64,000 nucleotides of DNA from Batillaria attramentaria (taxonomy: Eukaryota; Mollusca; Gastropoda; Batillariidae). Below, piece by piece: positions 47,935-58,400 of this stretch. The DNA lies in assembly GCA_018292915.2 (NCBI GenBank), contig JACVVK020000284.1, positions 87,501 to 151,500 of the forward strand. Reading direction: 5' to 3'. The translations under genes were made by a program, and so were the position numbers. Under the pieces are notes generated by a model. That model had not been told where the DNA came from. It did not search any database and saw only the letters and a program-made list of their open reading frames with translations. How positions within the stretch are numbered: position 1 is the stretch's first letter; every line of letters begins with the position of its first letter.

Positions 47935-50900
47935 GACAAGACCAGGCAATGGTATCCCCCTATGGGAAATTCTGTTTATATTATGTTTCTCTTCCATTTT
48001 TTCTGGCGCCTGTAAATACCCACCAGCTCGCTATTTAGACATGTATCTGCCAAAGTATAAGTCTGTGTCGCCTTATTAAGGCATCTACTACACGTTAAGT
48101 TTTCGAGATTTACCTGCTAGGTATAGGCGCGCCAATCTCTTAGCGTGTAGTAGATGCTTAAGATAGGCGGCATGGGCGTATAGTTTGCTAGATAACAAGA
48201 TTATATAGCAAGCTAGTGGGTATTTGCAGGTGTAGTCCTAATTGCACCGCGTATCTTGGTTTGTCCACCTTGACTAAAGTTGTATGCTCTTTTGTGCAGA
48301 CAAAGCCCTCACGCTGCTGTATGAGTCTGCTGACATCATGCGTGACACACCCCACTCGTCAACCGCCATGACGCACGAGAACCTGGGATACGTTTATCTT
48401 CTGAAGTAAGACTATGTATTTATACTGAATTTCTCCCTCTATGTTCATGAATCCACACACCTCGTAGTATTCTGTGAAACGAGCATCCTCAGACGACCTG
48501 CGTCAGGCTGACGTCAAATGTTTAATTCATGCACGGAACTGACGTCATCCCTCTCTCGCCTAAGATTCTAGATCGGCGATAGCGTAGCGGATCTAGTGTC
48601 TCTGATAGGTCTTATATTACAGACTTGAAAAGAACAACAACAACAAAAACAACAAACAAACAAACAAACAAAAATAACAGGATTAGAGCTCCTGAAAAGA
48701 GCAGCGATGATAACTCCGATACTGACACAACAAATGCTGTGCAACAACATTACTGCCACTGCTAGTGCTACTGATGATGATGATGATGATGATGATAAGA
48801 CACCTTTCCCATTGTTTCCACGACATTCTCACCCATTGCACCAGTGCTCAGGGTTGGTTATATGAGAAACAGAGCTGAACGGACAAGAACACGTTGGTTA
48901 CCGGCAGATAAAATACGAATTGATTAAATTTCGTAGCCAGCGAGCCGTGGCGAGTGAGTGGCGCATGACTTGTCGTAACCCACTTCACGTGTTCTGCTCC
49001 CTGACTTTTTTTTTTCGGACGCGAGGCACATGTGAATTTACACGGCCGAGTGGTATAAACAGAAAAAAAAAACCTTCTTGCAACTCTATAAAGTCAGTAC
49101 TGTTGCTATTTAATCGTAGTTTAGTTATCCCTAAAATGCATCGGCAAAACTGGATTAATGGAAACTTACAAGGGTTCGTAATATCTGAACTACTTGCAAA
49201 GCCTTTTTACCGGTCGTTTCAGGGCTGGCAGCAACTCCACCATTCATATATAATTTATAAGTACTTTTCCTGTTTTATTGAAAGGGCCAGATCTGAATTT
49301 GAGGTGAACAGTACCCGGGCTTGCAACTATTTCAAACAAGCAGGGCAACATTTTTTGGAGGCTGCCCGTATACACGCCATGCTGTCCCCACTACAAGACG
49401 GGCGGATGAAACTGGCGCTGTTCATGGCGCACGTCTACGTCACGCCGCCATGCCGTGACGTCATGCAAGTGAAGAACTACTTGCGTCAGGCGTGTGACGT
49501 GTTGGAGAATGACGGTGACGACTTGACCAATCAGGGACTGCTGATGGCCATGTCTGCTGTACAGCACCGCTTGCAGTTAGATGGGTGGCAGGCCGGATCC
49601 AAACATCTCCTGAAGTTGGCTCGGCAGGTAGGCTACGAATATACACGATAAACGATTTCAGTCCTGTCAATCAAAAAGGGACAAGCTCCCAGAATTCAGC
49701 CAATCGCGTGCCGCTGCATAATTAGCACAAGACGTGGCATGGCGTGGCAAACTTTCTGGCCAGACCCTACAAACAGGGAAGCACAATCATGTAGTTTGAT
49801 ATGACTGAAACATGGAAAGAAAGCAGTATGTCTGTTTACGTTATTTGAGGAAAAGGACCATTACGCCAATCCCTTTCAGCAGTCTTGAAATCACATCTTA
49901 CCGCTATCAGAGAGAATGCTCACCAACTGCTCAATCCTCTCTCTCGTGATTTCTGATCTGCCATTGCATGGTTGCTATAAATGAATGTTTACTAAGCAGA
50001 TTATAAATTTATCTTGCTATTGCTCAAAACCGTTTCCTTGTATCGCCACTGTACGCAACGAAATGATTCTGTTTAAACCAAATTAGGGCTTCACATTTTG
50101 CAGTGGCGATATCGAGAGAATGCAAGAGAATCCAGTTTTCCTTACTGACCATTATTGTCTGCAGGCGTCGGAGAGGAGGGGGAAAGCTGCTTGCTAATGC
50201 TAGTTATACTTACAAGTACCCGTATCTGTTTCTGCCACAGTGCTTGGAAGACAAAGGTGCCGAATCCAAGCAGCTTTCTACACAGAGAAACGTTCTGGAG
50301 ACTGTCCTGACACGTGGACCCATTGCAACAGAGGAAGAGAGAAACCTTCTGATGTCAAGTGTCCTGAAACAGTGCTCAGCCTGTGACTACTTGGGTTTGC
50401 AGAACGCCGCCAAGTTCTGGAGGGCAGTTGAGGGAAAGGCCAGGACAGTCCGAGAAACGAGAAAAGAACTGATGAACTTAGGATCGGCCATTGCCGTTCT
50501 TAATAAGCCGAAAACAAGAGACCGTTGCAAAACATCAAGTCCAGAAGACCAGGAACAGAAGGCTATCGGCGATTACAAATCGGGAAAGATGCAGGATGAA
50601 ACTGCGGGCACTAGTCGAGAGACTGCCCGAGAAGATAGACATGATGGTTCGTCGGCCCATGCACAGTTCGGACGTGACAAGCAGGAGGAGTTTCAGACGC
50701 CCGCTCCCAGCAGGGTTGACGATCGATATCAGGCCAGTCACTTTCACAGCCAGACGCTTCCAAAGGCGACTATGCATCAACACGGATCCTCTGACCAGAC
50801 TTTGCCGGGCTTACCCGTGATGCCCTTCGGTGCCCTGGGTATTCCGGGTCAGCAAATCCCGGGCCTAAATCTCGTTCCAGGCCACGGGACTTCAGCCTCG

Positions 50901-51434
50901 TCGTGGACCAGGGAGGGCAACATATACTACCAGTACTGTCATACCGACAGCCGGCCTGTGGTCAACATCACTAACAACGTGACCACCAGCGTGAACATCC
51001 GCAAGATGGAGGGTTCCATGGAGTTTGCTTCAATCCACAGCGAGCCACAGACGCCGCAAACGCCGTGTGACGATCCGTGTGGAGCAAACCCTATTAGGTT
51101 CCACAGAGAGAGGAGAAATGGCCCGCGACTTCCCGCGGAAGCCAGCAATGCTTGTGAGCCGCAGATAGGCCGGAGCTCCAGCGAAGGCTTCGTGGTCTGT
51201 TCCCAAGAAGCAGCTGGAAGACTTCAAGACACAGCGGCGATGCCAGGGCATTCAGGTGAGGAACTTGAGACGTACCCTGGAGCAGGAGGAAGAGGAGGAG
51301 CTGGACAGATCTGTGAACACCAGTCATCAACGTCGAGTCGCCAGCAAGCAGAAATGGGGACGGCTGACGCCTCTTCTTTCAGTCTGCCTGTACAGTGTTC
51401 TGATTACCTGCTTGAGGAGGGTGACATCATCTGA
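36671..51434 (+). CDS. STAND-family NTPase (NB-ARC/NACHT-like) with winged helix and TPR repeats, gene 1
   Basis: Exons: 36671-36820, 37307-37834, 38213-38485, 43301-43477, 44370-44526, 45354-45501, 46197-46309, 46614-46736, 47472-47612, 48300-48405, 49285-49627, 50241-51434. Joins are GT-AG with phases 0,0,0,0,1,2,1,1,1,2,0, giving 1150 residues without internal stops. Order: nucleotide-binding domain (1-226), winged helix (227-317), helical linker (318-376), TPR array (about 430-735), low-complexity tail (754-1150). STAND proteins are ATP-switch scaffolds used in innate immunity and cell death; TPRs would sense or bind a partner. No N-terminal effector domain is visible, so signalling output is unknown. 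The start is the first ATG before FVGR; the paralogue starts at the equivalent place. ATGs at 36,680 and 36,683 or an upstream non-coding exon (AG at 36,628-36,629) are alternatives. Exon 11 could instead start at 49,312. Exon 12 has a competing frame at its 3' end. Confidence 0.8.
37877..38066 (+). mobile_element. SINE-b 5' portion in gene 1 intron 2
   Basis: Head GAGCGGTGGTCTAATAAGTA and GGGTTCGAGCCCAGGTCGAG, then GTGATATGTGATACCGGTTT; breaks off after the C-run at about 38,066. Confidence 0.8.
38213..38485 (+). other. Gene 1 exon 3: winged-helix region
   Basis: Encodes residues 227-317. [18 protein letters not shown]...[11 protein letters not shown]...[14 protein letters not shown]...RRVHIKPLV has the helix-helix-sheet pattern of the winged helix that follows NB-ARC domains. 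His297 in VHIKPLV could stand for the MHD-motif His. The homologous gene 2 exon has 11 additional residues at its start. Confidence 0.6.
38687..39180 (+). mobile_element. SINE-c copy, full length, with 10-bp target-site duplication
   Basis: tRNA-like head GGCCCCCGTAGTGTAGTGGT and GGGTTCGAATCCC to a poly(A) tail. AAGCTTGCTA is at 38675-38684 and 39180-39189. In gene 1 intron 3. Confidence 0.9.
39471..39630 (-). mobile_element. SINE-a copy, inverted, diverged
   Basis: AAAGACGGGGCAACGAAAAA, GGCCAGCACAAATATTTTTG and CCAGCCGGGACTCCAACTC are the reverse complement of SINE-a body and head. It forms a head-to-head pair with the next copy. Confidence 0.75.
39641..39785 (+). mobile_element. SINE-a copy, partial head
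   Basis: TTAATGCTCGGGTTGTGTTT, TTCGAATCCCGGCTGGGGTC and the usual tail ending GTGGTGGAAAAGGACGTTAAA. The start of the tRNA-like head is degraded. Confidence 0.75.
39825..39905. repeat. GAT/GAC then CAT trinucleotide repeat
   Basis: Runs of GAC/GAT switching to CAT, just left of the RTE-like LINE. Confidence 0.85.
39942..40757 (-). pseudogene. RT palm end and C-terminal domain of the RTE-like element
   Basis: Starts with [16 protein letters not shown] (catalytic FADD), then [43 protein letters not shown], a [11 protein letters not shown] segment and [15 protein letters not shown]. This C-terminal pattern is common in RTE-like elements of marine invertebrates. The TAA stop lies in the (TAAG)n tail. 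Confidence 0.85.
40757..42190 (-). pseudogene. Reverse transcriptase domain of the RTE-like element
   Basis: Contains [67 protein letters not shown] and [20 protein letters not shown], that is RT blocks 1-5 up to the point where the FADD catalytic box should follow. FADD lies in a different frame after an indel near 40,755, so the frame continuing to 40,607 is nonsense and the enzyme is broken. Confidence 0.85.
42181..43062 (-). pseudogene. AP endonuclease domain of the RTE-like element
   Basis: About 293 codons. Catalytic motifs in order: VATWNIRTM (Asn), LGLSETRW (Glu), [11 protein letters not shown] (Tyr/Asn), [11 protein letters not shown] (Asp-Phe-Asn), [10 protein letters not shown] (Asp-His). 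The last motif, SSDHHLL, is in the next frame, so a single-base indel at about 42,190-42,215 separates it. It nicks target DNA to prime reverse transcription in active relatives. Residues are well kept, which fits a young relic. Confidence 0.85.
43301..43477 (+). other. Gene 1 exon 4: helical linker, with conversion-like tract
   Basis: Encodes residues 318-376 ([20 protein letters not shown]...GDTFHAFLK), helical, between winged helix and TPRs. By hand count its first 72 bases differ from gene 2 exon 4 at about 20 positions but the last 105 differ at about 3. Confidence 0.7.
43713..43860. repeat. Duplicated (TG)n microsatellite
   Basis: Two (TG)n runs separated by GGAGAGACAAAATATCTCATTG, which is repeated after the second run. 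In gene 1 intron 4. Confidence 0.9.
44110..44284 (+). mobile_element. SINE-a copy with 14-bp target-site duplication
   Basis: Full-length copy in gene 1 intron 4, flanked by TTCACGGCTGTTAG at 44097-44110 and 44284-44297. Confidence 0.9.
45878..45990. repeat. (ACT)n/(GCT)n trinucleotide repeat
   Basis: ACT run interrupted by GCT units, in gene 1 intron 6. Confidence 0.9.
46151..46192. repeat. (TGCG)n(TG)n repeat abutting a splice acceptor
   Basis: Ends 4 bp before the AG of gene 1 exon 7 and takes the place of a normal polypyrimidine tract. Confidence 0.85.
46866..46995 (-). mobile_element. SINE-a copy, inverted, in gene 1 intron 8
   Basis: GGGTTTAACGCCCTTTTCCA, GGGCAACGGGGAAAAGGCCA and TTTGGCCCCAGCTAGGATTC identify the body and B-box region in reverse. 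Head end degraded; a (CAA)n run follows at 47,038-47,175. Confidence 0.75.
47038..47175. repeat. (AAC)n-rich low complexity
   Basis: CAA repeats with A-rich interruptions, in gene 1 intron 8. Gives a false polyglutamine frame. Confidence 0.9.
48009..48230. mobile_element. Nested inverted-repeat element (MITE-like)
   Basis: Outer arms CCTGTAAATACCCACCAGCT... and ...AGCTAGTGGGTATTTGCAGG (about 29 bp each), inner arms GCATCTACTACACGTTAAG and CTTAGCGTGTAGTAGATGC. In gene 1 intron 9. No clear flanking duplication. Confidence 0.65.
50241..51434 (+). other. Gene 1 exon 12: C-terminal tail
   Basis: Encodes 397 residues (754-1150), mostly hydrophilic and rich in Ser, Gln, Pro and Gly, probably disordered, apart from a short helical start (to about residue 840) and a beta-prone Val/Asn/Thr/Ile segment at 993-1009. 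I recognise no domain. A second frame (codons starting at 51,172) is open across the 3' end and runs to a stop at 51,541-51,543. Confidence 0.65.
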
Positions 51435-51762
51435 GATAAGCAAAGACGGAAATGACGGTGACAGAACGACAAACCGAATGATAGAAGCACTTTTCAAAAA
51501 TTTAACGACGATCTGGAAAAGCTTTATAGCTGAAACAGTTTGATCGAAGCATTTTTATTCTAAATATTGTATGAATGGGTTTGCCTGTTGTAAAGACATT
51601 ATGTGACAGTGCGGAACAACATTCGGCATGCATTGAGATAAGTACATAGATTATATGTAATCGTTAATCGTTAATTTGATTGTGCAGTTTCTTCTGTACT
51701 TGCTTAAAAAAGCTAACTTGGTTCTTTTGTTTCAAAGAAATAATTTCACATACATGTGTGTG

Positions 51763-51768
51763 TGTGTA

Positions 51769-51825
<57 letters not shown>
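51763..51825. repeat. (TG)n microsatellite
   Basis: TG run in the presumed 3' UTR or downstream of gene 1. Confidence 0.9.
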
Positions 51826-52166
51826 CACATACTGAGTTTTTGGAAGGAATTTGAAATCAAACTATTAGTCAGACTGTTGTAACCGTCGATTCTCAAACAA
51901 AAACCAGGCGTGCTAAGAATATTTTTTTTCTTTTGTTCAGTTCATGCTCTCTTACGCAGCTGTCTAGTCAGAGTCTGTCGTGTGTTTGGATCTACTCAAT
52001 CAGGCCTACTGGGGCTGCTGTTTGGTTTGACGTGTAATGCAGGCAGTGGATAACAATTAATGGGAACCTCATACAGGCCTGGCAGTGAAGGGGTGACACG
52101 TGAGGGGAAGGTGCAAAGGCGGGATTACAGTGTCAATAGTTTCATTCTTATGCAACACAGCACAGT

Positions 52167-52171
<5 letters not shown>

Positions 52172-52216
<45 letters not shown>

Positions 52217-52236
52217 GTTAAGCCCTAAATAACTAA

Positions 52237-52271
<35 letters not shown>
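52172..52271. repeat. (TC)n microsatellite, two runs
   Basis: Two TC runs separated by GCGTTAAGCCCTAAATAACT. Confidence 0.9.
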
Positions 52272-52276
<5 letters not shown>

Positions 52277-52370
52277 ATATATACATGTTCATGGAGTGTT
52301 TGAACAGGGCCGAGGAGCACGTTGATTTCAATGGCAGTTCAGAGTGCATGTGGATCTCTTACCAAAATCG

Positions 52371-52536
52371 GGGAGCCGGGGTGGTCGAATGGTAGAGCGT
52401 TGGACTTCTAATGCTCGGGTCGTGAGTTCGATCCCGGCTGGGGCCACATATTTGTGCTGGCTTTTTCATCGTTGCCCCGTCTTTGATATCACCCTATGTG
52501 GTGGAAAAGGACGTTAAACCCCCAAACACCCACCCA
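52371..52536 (+). mobile_element. SINE-a copy with 14-bp target-site duplication
   Basis: Full length, between CTCTTACCAAAATC at 52356-52369 and 52537-52550. Confidence 0.9.
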
Positions 52537-53346
52537 CTCTTACCAAAATCACGGATCACCAAAATGTACGAGAAACTCAGTCAGTCTATATATATATATA
52601 TACCATACATGCACATGAATTTTTTTTTAAACCAGCAAGAAGGTTTCTAGCTCGAGGCACAGAAGCTATTTTGGAAGGGTTGTGTTGTTGTTGTTGTGTT
52701 TTGGGTTTTATTTCAATCTTCCTTCATCATCTTCCCCTTGTTTCCTTTTAACTACAATGATTGTTTTGTGATTTTTTTTAACGTGTACACGTACATATTT
52801 TTTGTAGCTGCTAGGGCCTATGAAATGTTCGAAAAGACCCATAGAACCCTTTTACTTCCATGCAGGTTTGCTCAAAATCACGGGCCACCGAATTGTACAG
52901 AAAATAGCCCGTATCGATCGAGAAGATGAACCTTTTACAGTGGGGCTTGAACACGGTTGGGCCATCCTCTGTGCAGAACCTGCTACGCCATTATCGCTCC
53001 AAAACACAGCTGTTAGACGATGCTGGAGTGTGGTAGCAGTGTTTACGCAGGGAGAGCACTACGGAGTGTAGTTCGGTCTAACCCATGAGTGTTCAGGGAA
53101 GACACATCCTGGATGGCCCTCGATTTCAAGAGAGGGGAGACCATGACTGTACGGAGTGTGGCGTTTCTGTTCCTTTTCACGGCACACAGATTGGCTGAAA
53201 TGGTCATTGTTACATAGTTTTGGCAGTGCAGAAAGAGGTGTTTGTTTGTTTTTTTTTTGTCGCAAGCAACACGCTACATGTATTTCAAAATCTCGGCCGC
53301 TAACAAGTCGTGCGTTTATTAACATACCCCCCTACCCCCCCCCCCC

Positions 53347-53348
<2 letters not shown>

Positions 53349-53400
<52 letters not shown>

Positions 53401-53414
53401 CACACACACACACA
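53349..53414. repeat. (GT)n / (CA)n microsatellite
   Basis: GT run, AGAGAG, then a short CA run, preceded by a C-homopolymer. Confidence 0.9.
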
Positions 53415-53424
53415 GAGGGGGGGG

Positions 53425-53545
53425 GGAGTTTAACATCATTTTTCACCACATACGGGCGATATCAATGACGGGGAAACGAGAAAAAGGCCAGCACAAATAT
53501 TTGGCTCTAGACGGGATTTGAACTCACGACCCGAACGAGAGAGAG
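53425..53545 (-). mobile_element. SINE-a copy, inverted, partial
   Basis: GGGAGTTTAACATCATTTTT, CACATACGGGCGATATCAAT and GGCCAGCACAAATATTTGGC are SINE-a tail and body in reverse. The head ends in a GA run. Confidence 0.7.
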
Positions 53546-54129
53546 AGAGAGGGGGGGGGGGGAACTCGACCTGTAATCTCGGCTCATACGAGATTTTCAA
53601 ATCCCCGCATCGCGACGTAACTGATGACGATTTCAGCAGTACTATATTTACTACAGCGGCTATGCCCCTGCTTCGCGCCGCACAATTCGTGTAGCTGTGA
53701 AACTGCCAGCCCAGCGGCGCGGTGCAGCGACACATGCAGTGGAGTATCATTACCGAAACAACACGGTGACAGCTTTTTCTACAGCGACATGAATGTGAAC
53801 ACATTGTGATCGGTGTTGTTCCGGGATGTGTTGAGGTTAGTGGGGAAACACGTTGTTCCGTCACTACAGTGTTATTAGCGTTCACATTTTGTAGACATTT
53901 TTGGACGCAGCTAGGGGAAATCTTTTGTCCCATGAGGTGACATAACATTTCTGACCGTAACAAGGAAGGTTTTCAACGAGGAAAGCCACAGGCAGCGATC
54001 ACTTGCAGGTTGTTAAGTGTGGCAAGCGGAGAGAGCGGAGAGGTCAGCACGCTGTAGGGGGATTTCAGAGGTAGTATGACGCACGCAAGCACACATACTG
54101 ATGCACACAGTGTACGCACGCATTCACAC

Positions 54130-54173
54130 ACACACACACACACACACGCACGCACGCACGCACGTACGCACAC

Positions 54174-54236
<63 letters not shown>
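54130..54236. repeat. CA/CGCA microsatellite
   Basis: CA run, CGCACGCA, then a long CA run. Confidence 0.95.
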
Positions 54237-54239
<3 letters not shown>

Positions 54240-55474
54240 TCCCTTCTGCCTTTTAAAAAATGCAAAATGATTGGGTAAAATAAAGGAAGACCCAAACACA
54301 GGTCATATAATTCGTAATCAGCTGTCATTTTTGATGTGGTTGGACAGCAACTTGTGACGGCATCGGCTCAAATACAATCCGTGGCGATTAAGCCCATTTA
54401 TTAATCCCCGACGGCAGATACACTTAGGACCTTAAGCGTAGCTCTCAGTTAATGTCAAGGACAATTCAGTACACATAGATATCGGTGTGCACAAGGCAAA
54501 CCCTTTATTTCAGTCAGATCGAACCACATTCGACTGTCTTGATAAGACTCTACAGTGTGTGCTGCCCGCATGTCACCGTGACACAGAGGTCAGCTTGGCT
54601 TTTGGTCGAGCTCAGGTACACGTGTTCTGAACATTCTCTGCAATCGCGCTCACACTAGATAATCATTTTACTTGGGGACCACTATGTTTCATATGTTTAG
54701 GTAGGGTATATTACATTTTGAAGCTTCTTATCACAAACAAACCCTCAAGGGAACTAGACAACAAAGTAACCGACCAATTTATTTATTTATTGATTTATTT
54801 CTTTTTAACCCTTATCAACCCTAAACACGAAGAGAATCTGTGTGTATCAATCTGGAAACTAAGCGCGCTACTTTATCTTTGTCTGAGTAAAACTTCACAT
54901 GAAATATTTACATGATTGTGTTCTTGTCGATTTTTTTTTCATATGCGTGTCATAGATCCTCGGTTGGCAATAGTGAAAGGACCCCCGCCCCACCCCGTTC
55001 CGTTTCCCCCCAACCCACTCCCCGTTAAGGAATTTGTCATACTTACTGTTTCAGAAATCCCATGACATAAAACGATGAAATCAATGTGTTTGCCCAGTTT
55101 ATACGATGAAGTTTGGTGAGCAGAGGTCAAAATACAGTCGATTTTTCCTTCTATGGGCTCTCTGCATTTTGAGAGTACGGTTGGTCTCGGAGCTGCTGAA
55201 GCACGAATAATCAAGATATCTCTAATTACTTGACGTTTTATGAAAGAGAATTGATGACCCTTTTGTGGGGCAGGGGGTGGAGGACCTTTAACTATTGCCA
55301 ACTGATGATCTGTCACGGGATGAAGTTTGACCTGACTTTGTGTGCTGGGATGGGTTTTACTTATGTAAAATACACTGAAGTAAAAACATTTCCTATTAGT
55401 CTTTTCCTTTTTGACGGCAGATGTTACATTCTAACGGATTTCTTTTTTATGAAGAATTCACGTGATCACACAAA

Positions 55475-58400
55475 ATGAGTGGTGGAAAGCTGTTTGTGGG
55501 ACGCCATGAAGAGCGACAGGAAATCAAAACGAGGCTGGCAGACGGTGAGCGCGTGCTACTGCTGTACGGACAACCAATGGTGGGCAAGGCCAGTCTGGCA
55601 AAGCAGGTCAGTAGGTCAGTGAACAGGGGTGAGTGGGTTGGTGTTTGTGAGGGGGGAGGGAGGGTGTGTTAATGTCGTCTTCCACAACATCCGAGTGACA
55701 CCAGAGACGGGTCAACCAGGAAGTTTGTCAACGAACAGGCGGACAAGGAAAACCAATTTATGAAATGTCAGGAGAGATTAAAGTTACTGTCAAATGGAAA
55801 ATGGATCTAACTATTTATCCAAACCATTGCGCTTTGGCCGTAGACGGCAGAAAGATGGTGAAGGCTATTATGGAGGGAACTTGTACAGGTCTATTTTTAG
55901 ATTGACGTCACCTGAGGTCACGGGATTCCGGAAACGCCCGATAGCGCGCTCAAACCCTAAGCAAACCCTAAACCTAAGCCTAACCATAACCCTAAACCTA
56001 GCCCTAACCCTAACCGTCTAAAAATAGACCTGTACGAGTTCCCTCCATAATAGCCTTCCCCTCCAGAAAGATGAACTAATGAATGTGTTCCTCTTTTATC
56101 AAACCAGTTCCTTTTCTCCCCTGTGTGAAGCAGTTAAAAGAAGGAAACAAGTCTGCTAGCCAGTCAGCCAGTTACACCATAGACCAATATGCTATGATAA
56201 TAACAATAATAATAATAATAGTATTGTATAGGCGCTTTACCCAATTTCATGAATCGGTTCAAAGCGCCGCGAACTGAACCCAACACACACGCTCACGTGA
56301 ATCACACGCATTCTCTCACACACTGGACATAAACACATTACAATCACGTGGTGGGAAGGGTCAGCTCAGCCATTCAAATTTCGGAATTTAGAATTGCATT
56401 TATTTTTCAAATTTGATGGGCTGAACATTTCCAAAGCAGTTTGTGATACGTATCGACAAGTGTGTTACAACTCCTGTCGAATACTAAAAGGGACTAAGTG
56501 CTTATAAGAACCAGGGCGCCTAGGCTCATTTACCAAACGACGGCAGGGCTCTAACCCTAATTTAAACCTCTAGAACTGGTTTCTCTTCCATGCAGGCGGC
56601 TAAAGATTTGTGCGACGAAAACAAAGCACAAGGAAAAGACCCGCCTCTTCTTTACACAGTTGATTGCACGGCTGCATCTGATTGGCCTGACGTCGTGAAG
56701 GCTTTGTGTTCTGCATTTTCATTGGATGAGATGTTTACCTACGAGCATACTCTCCCTGTCGCGATAAAGGAGAGAGCACGGGATGTGGGGAGGGGAGGGA
56801 TCTTGCTGCTGCTGCTGAGACTTCACGCACTGGACCCCCAAGGTCATCTCGTGGACAGACTTGCTCGCTTTCTCAACACTCTGCTTGAATCTGACGTCAC
56901 CACAATCGTGACGTCACGCCGCCGTCTTCAGCTACCGTGCGTAATAGAAGTAAAGCCGCTGACACAGAAGGAGGCTCTTCAACTTTTGAGTCGCCACGTC
57001 ACGAATTTCAAGGCCGAGGATTATGATGACATCGTGAAGCACTGTCATGGGTTACCTCCCCTGGTAATGCAGGTGGCGCGGTATGTCAGCGGGGATCCGA
57101 TGTTAGCCTACACTCCATCTGAACTGAAACAGGTGAGTAGTACGTAATGAGTGGCATTGGTAGTATGGTTGTTGTGGGTCTTATTTGGAATTTTGGAACG
57201 TAGTCGGTTTTCGGATGCTTAAGGGGAGCCGGGGTGGCCGAATGGTAGAGCGTTGGACTCTCAATACTCGGGTCGTGAGTTCGAATCCCGCCGGCTGGGG
57301 CCAAATATTTGTGCTGGCCTTTTTTTCTCGTTGCCCCGTCTTTGATATCACCCTTATGTGGTGGAAAAGGACGTTAAACTCCCAAACACCCACCCCACCC
57401 ACCCACCCACCCACCCACCCTTTCGGATGCTTAATATGCTAATCCGCGATAGTTTTCGTGGTATGTTAAAATAATAATAATAAAAAAGCCACGTGAATTT
57501 GACAGGACACCAGCAAACAAGAGTTGTATCTTTCCTTCATCAAATACTGTGTAATTGTTTAGACCCTCTTGCACCAAGAAAATACCTCATTTTGGCAACT
57601 GGAAAAGATTTCCTTTTTTAAAAATCAGTTTTGTCGCGCTTTTGTAGAGTGATGTAAGTGATGACTTGTAAACTGTGATGTCTTTTAAACTCGATATTTC
57701 ACAAAATTGGAGACTTTGTGATTAATAAGGTCGCACAATAAAATGAACTAATAATAAATCAGATCGTCGATACACATCGGTTTTGGTCTACTGTGTGTTG
57801 CAAAATGCCTGTCACTGACGCTCACGCTCAGCTGGTATAGTTCGCCCGTTAGAGGGTGCAAATAAATTATGTGACCCTCCACCACGGAATGAGTCTTCTT
57901 GTGCTATATGATCATGTTACAAGACGACTCATTTCGTGGTGGAGGGTCACTTAATGTATACCAGTCAATTCCGTCGATATTTCGCATAAAGTAAACTCGT
58001 AGAACGGCCACGTGACTCCACCTCGCCAGACCCCGGAGTAAATTTGCACCCCGTCCCGCGTTGCGGGGATACAGTCGCCCCCGTCAGTGGACGACTGGAG
58101 TTTATTTGCCCCTCCTGCGCATGACTGGTATACATTTGCGCCCCCTAACGGGCGAACTATACCAAGTGAGCGTCACTGACCTCCTGGATAAAGCCTCAGT
58201 AACTGACACGCCAGATTCTAATCTACAGCTTCTGAAGGAAGATCCCACGTTTTTGATGAGGGATCTCGGGAAGGAAGCCGAGCATGTCTTCTCGGGGCTC
58301 TCTCACGAGGTGCAGGGTCACGTGACCACGTTGGCCCAGTTACTGGACGGCACGTTCTCTGTGGATGTCCTGCAGGCGGCGCTGGGGTTGGAGGGGGCGC

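Larger units (their letters stand above)
44370..49627 (+). other. Gene 1 exons 5-11: TPR array
   Basis: These exons encode residues 377-753. Repeats with TPR spacing include [75 protein letters not shown] and LGYVYLL, then [16 protein letters not shown]: about five or six repeats. Conserved Gly, Tyr and Ala at TPR positions 8, 11 and 20 are visible. TPRs form a protein-binding superhelix; the ligand is unknown. Split codons all agree with gene 2. Confidence 0.75.
51435..55474. other. Spacer between the two STAND genes
   Basis: About 4 kb holding the 3' UTR of gene 1 (no canonical AATAAA found), TG, TC and CA microsatellites, two SINE-a copies and the promoter region of gene 2. The open frame 52,820-53,071 has no recognisable similarity. 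Nothing seen in 54,300-55,470 beyond low-complexity stretches. Confidence 0.5.

Noticed and set aside
48920..49284. Open frame upstream of gene 1 exon 11
   Set aside because: Homology with gene 2 begins only at the exon; a pyrimidine-rich acceptor precedes 49,285. Treated as intron.
52820..53071. 83-codon frame between the two STAND genes
   Set aside because: No recognisable domain, no splice partners and no repeat elsewhere in the window; left as unannotated sequence.
55960..56016. Telomere repeats
   Set aside because: Too short and degenerate, and enclosed within a MITE; not a chromosome end.
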